Below are positions 37,701 to 49,888 of a DNA stretch of 64,000 bases, one piece after another. Origin of the DNA: Rusavskia elegans. Taxonomy: Eukaryota; Ascomycota; Lecanoromycetes; Teloschistales; Teloschistaceae. Each line of letters opens with the position of its first letter. The first letter of the stretch is position 1. The translations under genes and the position numbers were made by a program. The notes under the pieces were generated by a model that worked only from the letters and a program-made list of their open reading frames with translations, was not told the origin of the DNA and made no database searches. Location of the stretch: positions 248,001-312,000 of the forward strand of contig SAUG01000071.1 in NCBI GenBank assembly GCA_011316305.1, given 5' to 3'.

Positions 37701-40700
37701 AGTCCTTTAAAAGTATAAGTAGCGGTAATTTATCGATAGTATATTTTATTATATATATTTATTATAGACAGTATATATAGTAGCAGGTATTTAATATTTT
37801 TAATTATCTAACCGACTGTATCCCTTTTCCTATATATTTTCGTTAAGCCGTTAGTTTACGGTAATCGGGAACTAATTAGTATAAATTATATTATATTATA
37901 TATAAAATACTATTTTAATAGAAGGAAATATATCCGATTTCTAAAATTATATCCGTCCTATCCGAACGAATATAGATCCGATAATTCGCTCTAGTATAGC
38001 TATATCCGTTTTACGTTTCTCTCTATTCTTTTTTAATATATTAACCGGTTTTAATTTCCCTTCTCTAAATCCACTAACTAGTATTTACTCTAATATTTAC
38101 TCTATCGTTCCCTATTAAATCTGTACGTTTTTTTCTTCGAACCTTTCTTTATTTTTTATACGTCCGTCTACTAGTTTTAAATTATATATTTTACTACCTT
38201 TACTTTTTAGTATTTACTCTAGTACCTTTAAATGTTTTTTATTTAACTTTCCGCGCCTATAAGTATAGAATAATAACTCCTACGGATTTAACAGAGGAGT
38301 TTATAATTAGAAGATAACGTAGATTCTTTAGATATTTTTTATTAAAAGGGAAAATTTAGCGGTTTTATAACGTTAAATTCTATTATATATCCGTTCTAAA
38401 GCAGTACTAAGTTAACTTTTATCCTGCTAGCACGTTAACTATATTTATCTTCTATAATCCCGACGGCGTACGTCGGAAAAGTATTTTCGAATCCTCTAGT
38501 AATACTATATCTATTTCTTTAATACAAGATACGAAGATAGTATCGAACTATCCCGGACCTATTTTAGAATTATAACTATCGAATAGTTAGCTTCTGCTCC
38601 GGCTATTACCGCTAGAATCGTCCGTAGCTATAAGGTAAACAGTAGCAGACGTTTCGACTTTAGTTTCCTAGCTTATAACGCTAGAGTCGACTTCTAGACC
38701 GTTTTTTAACTTTCCTCCCGATTCTTCTAATACCGTCTCGCCTTATAGAAATATTAGCTGCGATAGTAAAAATAAAAACCCGGATAGAACTCTATATATC
38801 TAGAGTTATATATATAATCGTTATTCTATACCGGCTATATTATAGATCTTACTCTAACCTTTCGCTATAAATCAGAGTATTAATTTAATAACTTCTACTA
38901 TTATTTCGAGAGATATTATACCCGTATTTAACTGCCGTATTTCTAAGCAGATACCGGACTAATCGAAAGCCTTAAAATAGGCCTATTAGGAAAGGAAAAA
39001 CTATTTTTTCGCCGACTACGAAGCTCTGTTATTCTTTTAGAGGCGGATATAGCGAAATACGAGTACTTACCTACTCGTAGCCGAAATCTAGAGGTTTTCT
39101 AATCTATTACTTCTTATAGTATTATTTAGTATCGATAGTATCCCGCTTCCAAGCTCGCCTCGTATTTAGTATTTATATAAAGACTATACGACGATTCTAG
39201 CTCGGATTAAAACCTGGTTTAATAGTATCTATAGGAACGGTAGTAACCTGGATATTTTTATAGATTATCTTTACCTGTCGGCTATATATACTTCGTATTT
39301 TTATTACTAAAAGCACTATATAGTATATTTAGTATACGAAGCTGCGTCTATTAACTAAAACCGTAATAGATACTTCGACTAAACCAAGTTCCTCCGTTCG
39401 TAGAAACTATCTGTTCTAGAGAGCTATACGGCGTATAATTCTCTATATATAATATAGATAAACTATATTCAATTCCTTTAATTTACTAAATACTAATATT
39501 AAATAACGTACGGTAATTACCTCTTTAGAAGCCTATTATTATTAATTCGCCGTCTTTCGGGAAGTTTATAATCTTCTATCTATTTATAAAATCCTGCTTC
39601 CCCGAAAGTACTTTTACCCTACGTTCGAATACCGTTTCCTTTACTAATATTTCTCGATTCGCGTAGATACCGTTAATTTGGCAGTTAATCTACCCGAAGA
39701 AAAAAAATACCTGCCTGATTTTATATATAAACACTATACTCCCCGGTTCTAGATATTTACTACTATTATTAGACTTTGGACCTATCTCGTTAATAGATAT
39801 TAAAAAGTCGATAATCGTATCCGTTTAAAAGAAATATAATAAAGCGCTGCGATATAGAATAAATACTAGAAAGACTATTCGAAAGGAGAAAAATAAATCT
39901 ATTCTACTCTATTAAAGATAAACGACGCGTAGAAAAAAGACTTTTCCTAGAAGGATATTATAGATTAGAAACTTTGTTATATATAGTATACTGTACCTAT
40001 ATTAGATTTAGAATAGAATTAAAAATCTCGCACTTTTAGAATTTTTTTCTATTCTATTAATTATATATACCTTTTCTATAGTTTCTATTTTTCTATCCTT
40101 TTTTACTTTTAATAACTATATAGGCCGTTCTAGTACTTTTATTTAATATAGGTAATAAGCCCTAGGTTTTTTTATTATCGATAGATTTAATTATTATTAT
40201 ATTATATATAATCCAAAAACCCTAATATCGTTACCTTTAAATAATTCCCTAGTACTATATCGGAGCAGTATAACTATTTGTATTTACGGTCGGGATAGCG
40301 AACTAATATATATATCAAGGATACTATAGTCTAATTATATCGTCCTACTACTACTATAGCTATAGTATTTTATAGGAAATTATTCAAATTTATTATACGT
40401 TGATCCTTTTAACTATACTATTAGTATATAATATTAAATAGATATTTAATTTATCTCTAATTAAACCCGAAAGGCGGTTATATATTAGTAGTAAGTATTC
40501 TCTCTATAAAGTACGTAGTCGACGGTATTAATATTATAAAAGTACTGACTTTCTATATTAATATATTTATATTAACAGCAAGACTATAAAAGCTACTTAT
40601 TAAATAATACTACGGCGTCGAAACTCTAATTTAACTAGCTATCTTTATAGAATATTCGAAGAAATAGTTCGTATTCTACTATATAACCTTGTCTCCTAAA

Positions 40701-43700
40701 TATTATATTATAACAGTACTATTAAAAAAACCTTTATAAAAACCAAACCTCGTACGATATATATCTTTCTAGATTATTAAAAAAGATAACCTAAAAGTTT
40801 TAATCCGAAGAGTAAAATTTAAGGCTCTATATAATCCCTTCTAAAATATAAATACTAAACTATACTAAATCCCGAGACTTTAATAATAGTTCTAGTTTAA
40901 GGAATCGGTCGAAAGCCGTTTCGTATATCGCGTCGCTGGTTTTATCGTCGGCCGTTTTAGTAACTGCTCTGGCGATAGCTCTTATAGTCGCTTTTGTAGC
41001 GGCTTTATTTATTACTCTAATACTCGCCTTCATTACCGCTATAGTAGTTATACGGGTTTTTATTCTAAAAACCTTAGATATAGCTTTAGCTATAATACTA
41101 ATAACGGCTTTTACCGTAGCTCGTATAGCAGTTCGGGTAATTATTACTATATACTCCGCGCTAGCAGGCTCTACAGTCGTATTAGAAATAGAAGTATATT
41201 CTTAAAACTTATTGTTATACTTGTCGTTAATATCGACAATTATCTAGAAGGCTTTTCTACTTTTATTTACTTCCTTTTTAGCTACTAAAATAATACGATA
41301 AATCTTATCTACGATACGGATTAACTTCTCGTAGGTCTATAAATATCTTCGTTAGCAGGTTCCTGGATATAAAGAGGTAAAAGAAGCCTATAGTATATTA
41401 AAGCCGCTTTTTTAATACTATTTCCAACTATATTATCTCTGAGGAAAAATCCAAGATCTTAAAGATATACTATAGTATAATCGTTATAGATAGTTTCTAC
41501 TTCGCCGTTCTTTATATAGTATACTAGTCGAATAGGTAAATAGAATTTCTTTAATTAAAGTAAGAAAGTTAAATAGAGTAATTTATATATATAATTAAAC
41601 TCGTGCCTTAAAATTGCAGTATATTATAAAGGATCTATATTTCTAAATAGGTATTTTTAGAAACTATAGCGGTATAGATAAAATAGTAAAATCTAAAGGA
41701 TTATAGCTATAGAATTAAAAGAGGAACGATAATTCCGTAGAATTAAATTCCGGCCGAAAAGTTTAATATTAGTATCGTAATAGAAAGAATTAACGCTAAA
41801 AGTACGGATACCGACCGGTATCCGCCTATTTGATTCCGACGCTACTCTACTACCGTAAATTAATAGTATTTTAAGCTCTACGCTTTTTATAATAATACTA
41901 GATATTTCGGTTAATATCTTAATAGGTTACTAATTCGAAGAGTTAATAATATAGATTAGAATCGATACGGGTTTCCTAAATTTAGTTAATATTAATATTG
42001 TAATATTGTCTTTCGTTATAGAATCGGTTTATATCGTATTTATTATCGATACCGAATACGGATTTAAATATCTTTAGTATACGATTCCGAGATATTATAA
42101 TAGATTTCTATTATCTACTTTTAATAATTTATTACTGGATCCTATATATCTCTAGTTCGTTTCTATTTCTACTTCTACTGGATCTATTTTTATATCTTCT
42201 AGTAACCGCTTTCTAAATAAGCGTAAGTATTAGTATTCTTTAAGTCGACTGTTTTTACCCTGCAGCTATAGTATACTAATCGGCGGAACGTTATAGACAC
42301 GAACTTTAAATTTACGAATCGTATCTAAATTGATTCGATACGCTAGCGAGATAATAGCTAGGACTAAACGTTTATAAATTTTCTACGATTCCGGTAATAT
42401 TCTTATCTAAATTTTATATATAGTAGGACCAGGCTAGTTACTATTTAGTTTCCGTATCTACTTTACGAGGAATAGTCGTCGTTTCTAATAGACCAAGCGA
42501 ATTCTTATAGATAGGATTTTTAATAGTAAATAGTAATGGATCTAGGTTTTTTTTTAGCTTTGGCGTTGTTTTTCCGCTGGATTATCTAGGTTTCTATAGG
42601 TCTACTGATATTAGTTACGATAATCTACTACGTAGTTTTAAGTCTCGAGTGGCTTATTAGTAATAAAATTATCGTTTCTTGATTATAGCGAATACTATTT
42701 TAACGCTATCGGTTATAAATATAGGGTTCGATTTTACTTTAGTTAGAATAAAGGAATTTATATCGTTAAAATCGGATTAAATATATATTTTTAAACCTAC
42801 TATAGATATTACTACCTTTAAAATAAAGCTGGAATTCTAAAGCTATAAATTATACCTTTATTAAATCTATTTTTTAATATAGCCACGTATCTGACTATAC
42901 TATTATAAAATATTAATATCTTGTTCCCGAAGTATAGATTATTAAAATCTATTCGCTAGGCTGTTTCGGATAAATAGAACGTTTTTCGACGGAATATATA
43001 TACTTCTATATATAATTCTAGTACTACTTTTCTCGTCTAATTACTATAAACTCGTATTAACTTAGGTAATATATATTATAATAGATAGTCTATCGATTAT
43101 AATAGAGATAACTAATAGTTAAACGCTTTTTTAAACCCTTTTCTCCTTTTTATTCTTTTCCCTTATATTTTATTTATAGCTATTAACTCCGGTCTCGATC
43201 TATAATTGCTGGAATCTTTAAAACCTACTTTTATTTAAATATTTCCGCTATTCTATTTTCTAAAATATTTAGTCTCTTCGGCTTTTTATCTATCCTTCCT
43301 GCTATAGCTTCGTAAAACTATTTATATTATCTTCGGCTAGGATTTAATCTTTTTAAAATATCTACGATATAATTTTTCCGATATTTAGTCGATTTTAATT
43401 CGGGCTAGCGCTGCCCTAATAAATCTAAAGATCTTTTAAAATATTTAACTTCTAATAGCTATTTAGAAAATATTCTGTATTTTCTATATAGTATCTATAA
43501 AACTTGGTTAGAACGTTAAATACGTTAAAGCAGCTATTAACTAATTTAACGCTGAACTTTTCTTATAGTTAGATATTATTAAACCTCGATATAAAACGGA
43601 TTCCGACCTTCTTTAAAGTTTGTTTATAAAAGATAAATTCGAGCTAAGGTAGAAGTTCGATATATCTAACGATATTTCTATATCATCTATACCTATTCCT

Positions 43701-43778
43701 ACTAAATTTATCGCGATTTCTTTAGAAAAGCCAAGCCTTTTAGAGAAGCCAGTTATTCTAGAGAAACTAAAACTATAT

Positions 43779-43997
43779 CGCGAAAATAGTTTGAAAGCTG
43801 GAATAGATAGATTAGATCTATTCGTTCTTCTATCCGAAGCGGATCTATTTCGTAGTAATATATAATCCCCGGGGATTCCGTCCCTGTCTCGCGAGAATAA
43901 TCTAAAAGCTGGAATACGTAGATTAGATTCGGTTGTTCTTTTTTCGGAAGCGTTGTTAAATTATAATAATATATAATTTCTAGGAACTCTGTTTTCC
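43779..43997 (+). repeat. Two tandem 111-bp (37-codon) units in a RIP relic
   Basis: Two adjacent copies begin CGCGAAAATAGTTTGAAAGC and CGCGAGAATAATCTAAAAGC, 111 bp apart. As 111 is a multiple of three, the reading frame is kept: both encode LKAGI.RLD...L.SEA..-like segments and both place a TAA (probably former CAA) at the same codon. The units have diverged mostly by C/T and G/A changes. This suggests an internal protein repeat of a decayed gene extending from about 43680 to beyond 44450 on the plus strand; its family is not recognised. Confidence 0.65.
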
Positions 43998-46950
43998 CGA
44001 GTTAATATAAATTCTGTCTTTTCTATAATCTAATCTACTATATAAGTACTAAACTAAAGTTTAGTACTAATAGCTAAATAACTCGGATATTAAATAAAGT
44101 AGTACGGCGATAGCTTTTCGGTAATTCTAGTTAATTAGCTAAAATTACTGGTATACTTATAGTATAATCGATATTAAACGCGAGCTTTTTAAGAAAATAG
44201 GATTCTAGAACTTTAACGAAAAGATTCTAGAGGCTGTAAGTCGTAATTTCTGGTTATTATACGTAGTTAAGGTTCGGCTGACTATAATACCAGGCCGATA
44301 AAAAATATAAACAGCTGAACTAGAAGATAGAATCGCTAATTAATTCTTTCGATAAATTAACTATCTAATAGTTATAAAATCTAGAAGTTTATATAAATTA
44401 TATAGTATTAAAAACCGCTATATTTTAAAATTCTATTAAGATTTTAAAGGTATTAGTTAGTTATATATTTAACTTCGAGTCTGTCTTTTTCTAAATTAGC
44501 TTAAAAGAATTACTACGACGTTTTTCGATAATATACTTTTATAATATATATTGGTTCTTTACCTTCTGCGAGCTACTATTAAACGTCAGGCTATTATTAA
44601 ATTTATAGATCTAGGCTTTAGAATAATTCGTACTAGCCAAGTCGTTTAATCTTTATTTTAAATTCTAATAACTACTTTTCTAATAGCTTTTTTATTATAT
44701 ATATTAGAATATAGTATACGAATGCGTCTTAACTTCGTTTCGTTCTAAATTACTCTTGAAATATATTTTTCCGTTATCTAAATATAGTATTAGACTCTTC
44801 CAGCTAACCTAATTAAAGAAAAATTTCAAGGAAAACCTAGATTCCTTAATCTATACGTGTGGTTGGAAACAAATTATATATAAATTTAGGGTGTATTGGA
44901 ATAAAACAGCTTTGTTCCATCCGATTTCAATCGAGATACGAGATCGCTAATCGAATTGGATTTAGTTTTCCATACCTGGCGCTAATAAAAGCTTGGAAAT
45001 TTTTGATTGACTGATTAACTAAAATAAATAATATTAAAAGTTCAAAATATACGTTAAATTTAAATTTCCGAAAAAGATTTTAATATATTACTAATTCTAC
45101 TTGTAAAATCTAGGTTTTTTTATTTATTATTTATTTGATCTATTAATTTTTATCTATTTAAATTTCGAATTCGTCGAATTTAAAGATATAAATATATACT
45201 TTCCGTTAAATTTCTTTTTATTATTTAAAAAGATTCCGCCAATTAATAAATTTAAATACTTGCATTTTTATAGTAGAGTTAAAAATAATAAAAAATCGTT
45301 AACGTAATAGATTTAATCTAAAACGTTGTTAGTAAATTTAAAAAAAATATAAAAACGTAGATAAAATTCTAACGTTAGATCTTTTATAGAACTGGAATTT
45401 ATTATTAAAAAAACTTGTACTAGCCGTCTTAAAATAAAAGATAAATAACGCGAGATAATATTTATTTAGAGATTAGAAAATAGTAATTGAAATAAACGTA
45501 AATTTTCTATCGTAGCGATAGTATATTTATATTTATTTCTAATTCGATTATATAGAAAATTCTAAAACGAAGTAATATTAATATTTATAAACGAACTATA
45601 AAATCGATTTTAATAGAACCGATAAAACCGACGCGTTTAAAATTTACTTTAATATATATTTATTAGACTTTGGAAAGTTCAAAGAATATAATTGAATCGG
45701 ATAAAACCAGCGTTATTTTAAACGTTCGACGAAATAAAATCAAAGTTTAAAGTAAAGTAAATAAATCTGTCAAATTATACGTCGTCGATAAAAAGATACG
45801 ATAGAGTTTATTGTAAACGTTAAACGTATTGTATAAACTCTGGAAATATAATTGGAACGCGTGGAAACGAAACTCGTCGCCTAGTTGCTACAGCGTCGCT
45901 AGCGTATCGGATTTCGATCCTTTCTCGTTTTTTTTTATTACTAGATTATATTCCAGTCTTTTTAAAGTATAAACTAATTCTATAATATATATTTCGTCCG
46001 GTCTATAATTCTATATTGTTTTAAAAATACCATCGCTTTTATATTTATATAATGAAACTATTTTTTCTATAATAAAAAAGAGATATATTCTATCTAGATA
46101 CCGAAAACGATAATCGAATGTAAAAAAGTAGATAATTATCTAAAGCAAATTAATAATACTTTATAATTTTATATTAAAAAAAAACTAGAAATAATTGTCG
46201 GAATACGACGAATATATTTTTATAAATTCGATAGTATAAGATCTAAATAGCATTAGATTAAAAAAAATAGACAAATAATATAAAAAGATAAAAAAAATAA
46301 TGTTAATTAATAGCGGTACTGGAAATATATTTTAATTTCTAAACTTTTACTATTATTTAAAAATATTAAGTAATTAGAAAAAAAATAGTCGTTAAAAAAA
46401 AATTTTATATTTATAATTCGAAATATTGATATTAGATTTCTTCGATATTAATAGATTAGAAATTATATAGTATAGAAACTCGTAGAATTTTAACTAGATC
46501 GAATCCGAAAATTAATTCGAAAAAACGTTTTAATAACTAGAAAAAAAGCCGAACGTAAATAGATTTTTAACTAGAAAAAATTGTAAAAATAAAATAGAAT
46601 TATTATTGGATTAAACGAATATTATAAACTATCTAGAAAATTATCCGATTAGATAACGAAAACGAATATCGTAAAAATCAAAAAATATTAATATCAGATT
46701 TTATAATTTAGATAACTATCGACGCCGATATTAGTAGTTAAAAGAATGAAATAAAAATTATAGAGTATAATAATATAAAGATTCATTTTAGATATTACGA
46801 TTTCGATTTCTATTAAAATAAAAGTTCTAGCGTACTTGATATATTAGCGTATATTTTAAAAATTTAATATTATTTTTCGTTTAGATCGAAGTTCAACTCT
46901 ACGTCGTATTAATTTTCAGGAATTCTTTTTTGATATCCGAAGTAAATTCA

Positions 46951-47535
46951 ATAGCTAACTAAGACGAAATACTGGTAATCACATAATGATGTCACCGAAT
47001 CTCTTGTATGGTCATGTCAAATCTCTAAAATATATCTCTTTTCGGTGTGCAGGGAATCTCCGTAAGCATCGAGAACAGCGATCGCATTACACCAGTGGAT
47101 CTGAAGAATCTAGATCGTGGTGTGCGAGTCGATAGGGCGTGCAGCTGCGGAGTCGTGCATGATGCAGCTATCCTGAGAAAGTGATTGGACTTACCTTGGC
47201 GGTGAAAAGTCAGCATACAGCGTGTTTTTTTGACCGGCCCTTCTTCAATGTGGGAGAGCGTCCTTATAAGGACGTATCTGGAGATGTTGCTGCAACGTGC
47301 TCTCGACTAATCGGCATCCAATTCTCCCTTGCGTAGCCCTCTGCAACGTGCGTTTAGAGATTCTGTTTCTTGCCGTACTGCATCTTTCAAATTCGTTTTT
47401 ATCCTGAATTTCTTCTATTTCCATTAGCGAGACTTCTCTCTCTTCCTCCCTGTCATCTTCCTTCTAGCGGCCCTAACATAGGGCCTTCGCCGTCCTTTTC
47501 TTTAAAGTTCTAGCGTCCCCTAGGGACGACTCAAG
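46951..47535 (+). promoter_or_regulatory. Permease upstream region with palindrome and direct repeats
   Basis: Base composition returns to normal at about 46.95 kb. The interval upstream of the permease start holds a perfect 16-bp palindrome CGTCCTTATAAGGACG (47259-47274) and an 11-bp direct repeat CTGCAACGTGC (47290-47300 and 47341-47351). A C/T-rich leader (about 47350-47470) resembles a fungal 5' UTR/initiator region. The palindrome and repeats could bind a dimeric regulator. The short open frames here are not convincing. Confidence 0.4.
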
Positions 47536-49511
47536 ATGCCCGAGACAGGTGGAAAGTCGTCTGTCCAGGCGGTGGCGAAGGACCTTCCAAGCAGTCTGGA
47601 CGCCGAAACACCCGAAGATGGATATGCGGATGTTGACGTTGGTGAACATCGCCCTGGCTATGCAAAAAGCGATCGGAGAGACATGTATCGGATGGGAAAA
47701 CGCCAAGAACTCATGGTGGGAAGCAGCGCATTGTGCCTGCTACATGATTCTAATGCGGTCGTGTAGCGCAATTTCTCGCCTGTTTCCGCACTGAGTTTTA
47801 CAGCCCTGTTGCAGGCAACTTGGGAATTTGTTCTCATGTATGATTGACTACCCATAGCGTCTTGGAGAACATCAGCTAATCCAGACATCCAGTGCCAATA
47901 CGCAGGGACTTGTTGACGGAGGGCTAGCCGGCCTCTTCTGGTCTTATATGTGGACGTTCTTTGGAAGTGGTGTGATTATGCTTTCCATTGCCGAGATGGC
48001 ATCGATGTTTGTTCCCCTAAGCCATTATAATTAGACCTGGTTCTAATCTTTGTTCTTTTACTAAGGTGTCCTACATCTGGCGGACAATACCACTGGGTTT
48101 CAGAATTCGCCCCTCGAGATTATCAGAGATTCTTGAGTTACATGACAGGTAGACTTCTATCTACCCTAGTAACATTGAGACTTGGTTGATGAGTCTAAGG
48201 ATGGGTCTCGACCTTGTCATGGCAAGCAGGCGCAGCCTCGGGCTCCTTTTTGACAGGAACAATCATCCAAGGTCTCTTGACCGTCAATGACCCGAACTAC
48301 TCCCCTACAAACTGGCAAGGGACACTCTTCGTCTTTGCAATGGTGCTGGTCCTGCTCATCTGCAATATCTGTGGAGCGAAGGCGCTACCAATGATTCAAA
48401 ACACCTTGCTCGGCGTTCATATCATCGGATGGCTCGTCATCTTTGTTACACTGTGGGCTCTGGCGCCGAGACAGTCAGCTTCTGTGGTTTTCACTCAATT
48501 CACCAACGAGGGAGGCTGGTCTACAATGGGCCTGAGCCTGATGGTAGGCCAGATCTCAGCCATTTTCGGTTCTACTTGTAAGTCGGCATCTTTTCTCCTA
48601 GCAATACGGGAACGGTTTCTTCCCGGTAAAATCCCGAGTAGATCAAGCAATCTACTTAACCCCCCAATTGGGTTCTTCGTCCGAGCCGAACTTATCTAAC
48701 GCTGACCCAATGACCAGGCAGCGATGCCACCGCCCACATGGCCGAAGAAGTGGAAGACGCCGGCCGCAGCGTTCCCATCGCGATCGTGTGGAGCTACCTC
48801 CTCAATGCAGCCATGGGCTTCATCCTTCTCACCACCTACCTCTTCGCCATTCCCTCCGTCACTGACGCCCTCAACGATCCCTCCGCCTACCCCTTCATCT
48901 ACGTCTTCCGCAACGCCCTGGCCACATCCGGCGTCAACGGCCTCACCAGCATCATCCTCATCCTCGTTATCGCCAGCAACATCTCCTTCAACGCCGCCGC
49001 ATCCCGGCAAACCTGGTCTTTCGCCCGCGACAACGGCCTCCCCTTCTCCACTTGGATCGGCCACGTCAACCCCGGCAAAGAGATCCCCGCCAACGCCGTA
49101 GCCCTCACCTGCCTCATCTCCGCCCTACTCGCCCTCATCAACCTCGGCTCCTCAGCCGCCTTCAACGCCATCATCTCCCTCCAAGTCGTCGCCCTAATGT
49201 TCACCTACTGTGTCTCCATTAGCTGCGTCCTCTACTGCCGCCTCCGTCACCCGCACACCCTTCCCGCTGCGCACTGGAGCCTGGGCCGCGCGGGTGTCCC
49301 GCTCAATGTGGCAGGATTGGCATATGCCGTGTACGCGTTCTTCTGGTGTTTTTGGCCGAACGTGACGCCCGTCGATGCGGAGAGCTTCAATTGGGCGGTG
49401 GGTATGTTTATGGGGGTGTTGGGGCTGAGTTTGGGTATGTTTTGGGCCAAGGGGAGGAAGGTGTATCGGGGGCCGGTGATGCTTGTGTTGGGGAGGGGCG
49501 AGAGGTTGTAG
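47536..49511 (+). CDS. Amino-acid/GABA-type permease (APC superfamily), six exons
   Basis: This is a plasma-membrane or organellar secondary transporter of the amino acid-polyamine-choline superfamily, closest in feel to fungal GABA/choline permeases. I can splice it fully: 47536-47715, 47767-47837, 47893-48006, 48066-48148, 48200-48577 and 48718-49511, giving 539 residues with every junction in frame. Joins restore family signatures: RMGKRQELM + RNFSPVSALSFTALLQATWEF, GLVDGGLAGLFWSY, then IAEMASMCPTSGGQYHWVSE and AHMAEEVEDAGRSVP, the loop typical of this group. About 12 membrane segments are expected. Introns are 51-59 nt except the last (140 nt, GTAAGT...CCAG, branch GCTGAC). The gene is intact although it starts only about 600 bp from the RIP tract, so RIP did not visibly spread into it. 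Substrate is not predictable. Confidence 0.92.
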
Positions 49512-49659
49512 CTAGTCGATGGGTATGAAGCTTTGGTTGTATGGAGAAGGGCAGGGTTATCAAGGGTCTTCGTAGTCAGTATTAATGCTTCTGTACGCCC
49601 TCGTCGGCGTCAGTGATCTCGATCTATCGAGCTCTACGCATCTTCTCTTCGTAACCGCT

Positions 49660-49872
49660 TTAATCCAAGTCTATTGCCATCTGGCCCGCGGTCTCCCCCT
49701 CCAACCCCTCCATCTCCCCTAATTTCTCGGCCTCTTTGAAGGCCTTCTCGTCGTCCTCCGCGAAGTCGTCATCGTCGCAAATGAAGAATTCCCTATCTTC
49801 GGATCCCCCGGCTCTAAGCCCTATGTCGCTCGATCTCAATAGCAGTCTTTCGCGTCTGCTATATCTAAGCAA
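49660..49872 (-). CDS. Short acidic open frame, possible gene remnant
   Basis: A 70-residue frame ends in an acidic helix-like tail (DDDDFAEDDEKAFKEAEKLG, then GEMEGLEGETAGQMAIDLD). The composition looks like a natural protein C-terminus rather than an antisense shadow, yet no upstream exon can follow because the DUF3176 frame starts at about 49890 on the other strand. I do not recognise it. It may be the remaining 3' end of a gene cut by the rearrangement that also removed the start of the DUF3176 gene, or chance. Confidence 0.25.
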   Translation of the reverse strand: MLRYSRRERLLLRSSDIGLRAGGSEDREFFICDDDDFAEDDEKAFKEAEKLGEMEGLEGETAGQMAIDLD

Positions 49873-49888
49873 GAGTTCGCAACCAGGA

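Larger units (their letters stand above)
10030..46950. repeat. RIP-degraded AT-rich tract of nested transposon relics (about 37 kb)
   Basis: The tract is dominated by TpA and nearly stripped of CpA and its complement TpG, while CpG, CpC and CpT remain. For example, 27421-27805 contains no CpA or TpG on the strand shown. This is the signature of repeat-induced point mutation acting on CpA. All six frames are full of TAA/TAG stops and no intact gene is visible. Saturation differs: about 10.1-17.6 kb keeps many CpA sites, about 17.6-44.8 kb is close to saturated, and about 44.8-46.95 kb is AT-rich but keeps CAA/TTG contexts. Only two elements can be delimited exactly (SINE at 22947, hAT at 26401). 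The rest holds unidentified relics. Such blocks are typically H3K9-methylated and silent; that is family knowledge, not visible here. Confidence 0.9.
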
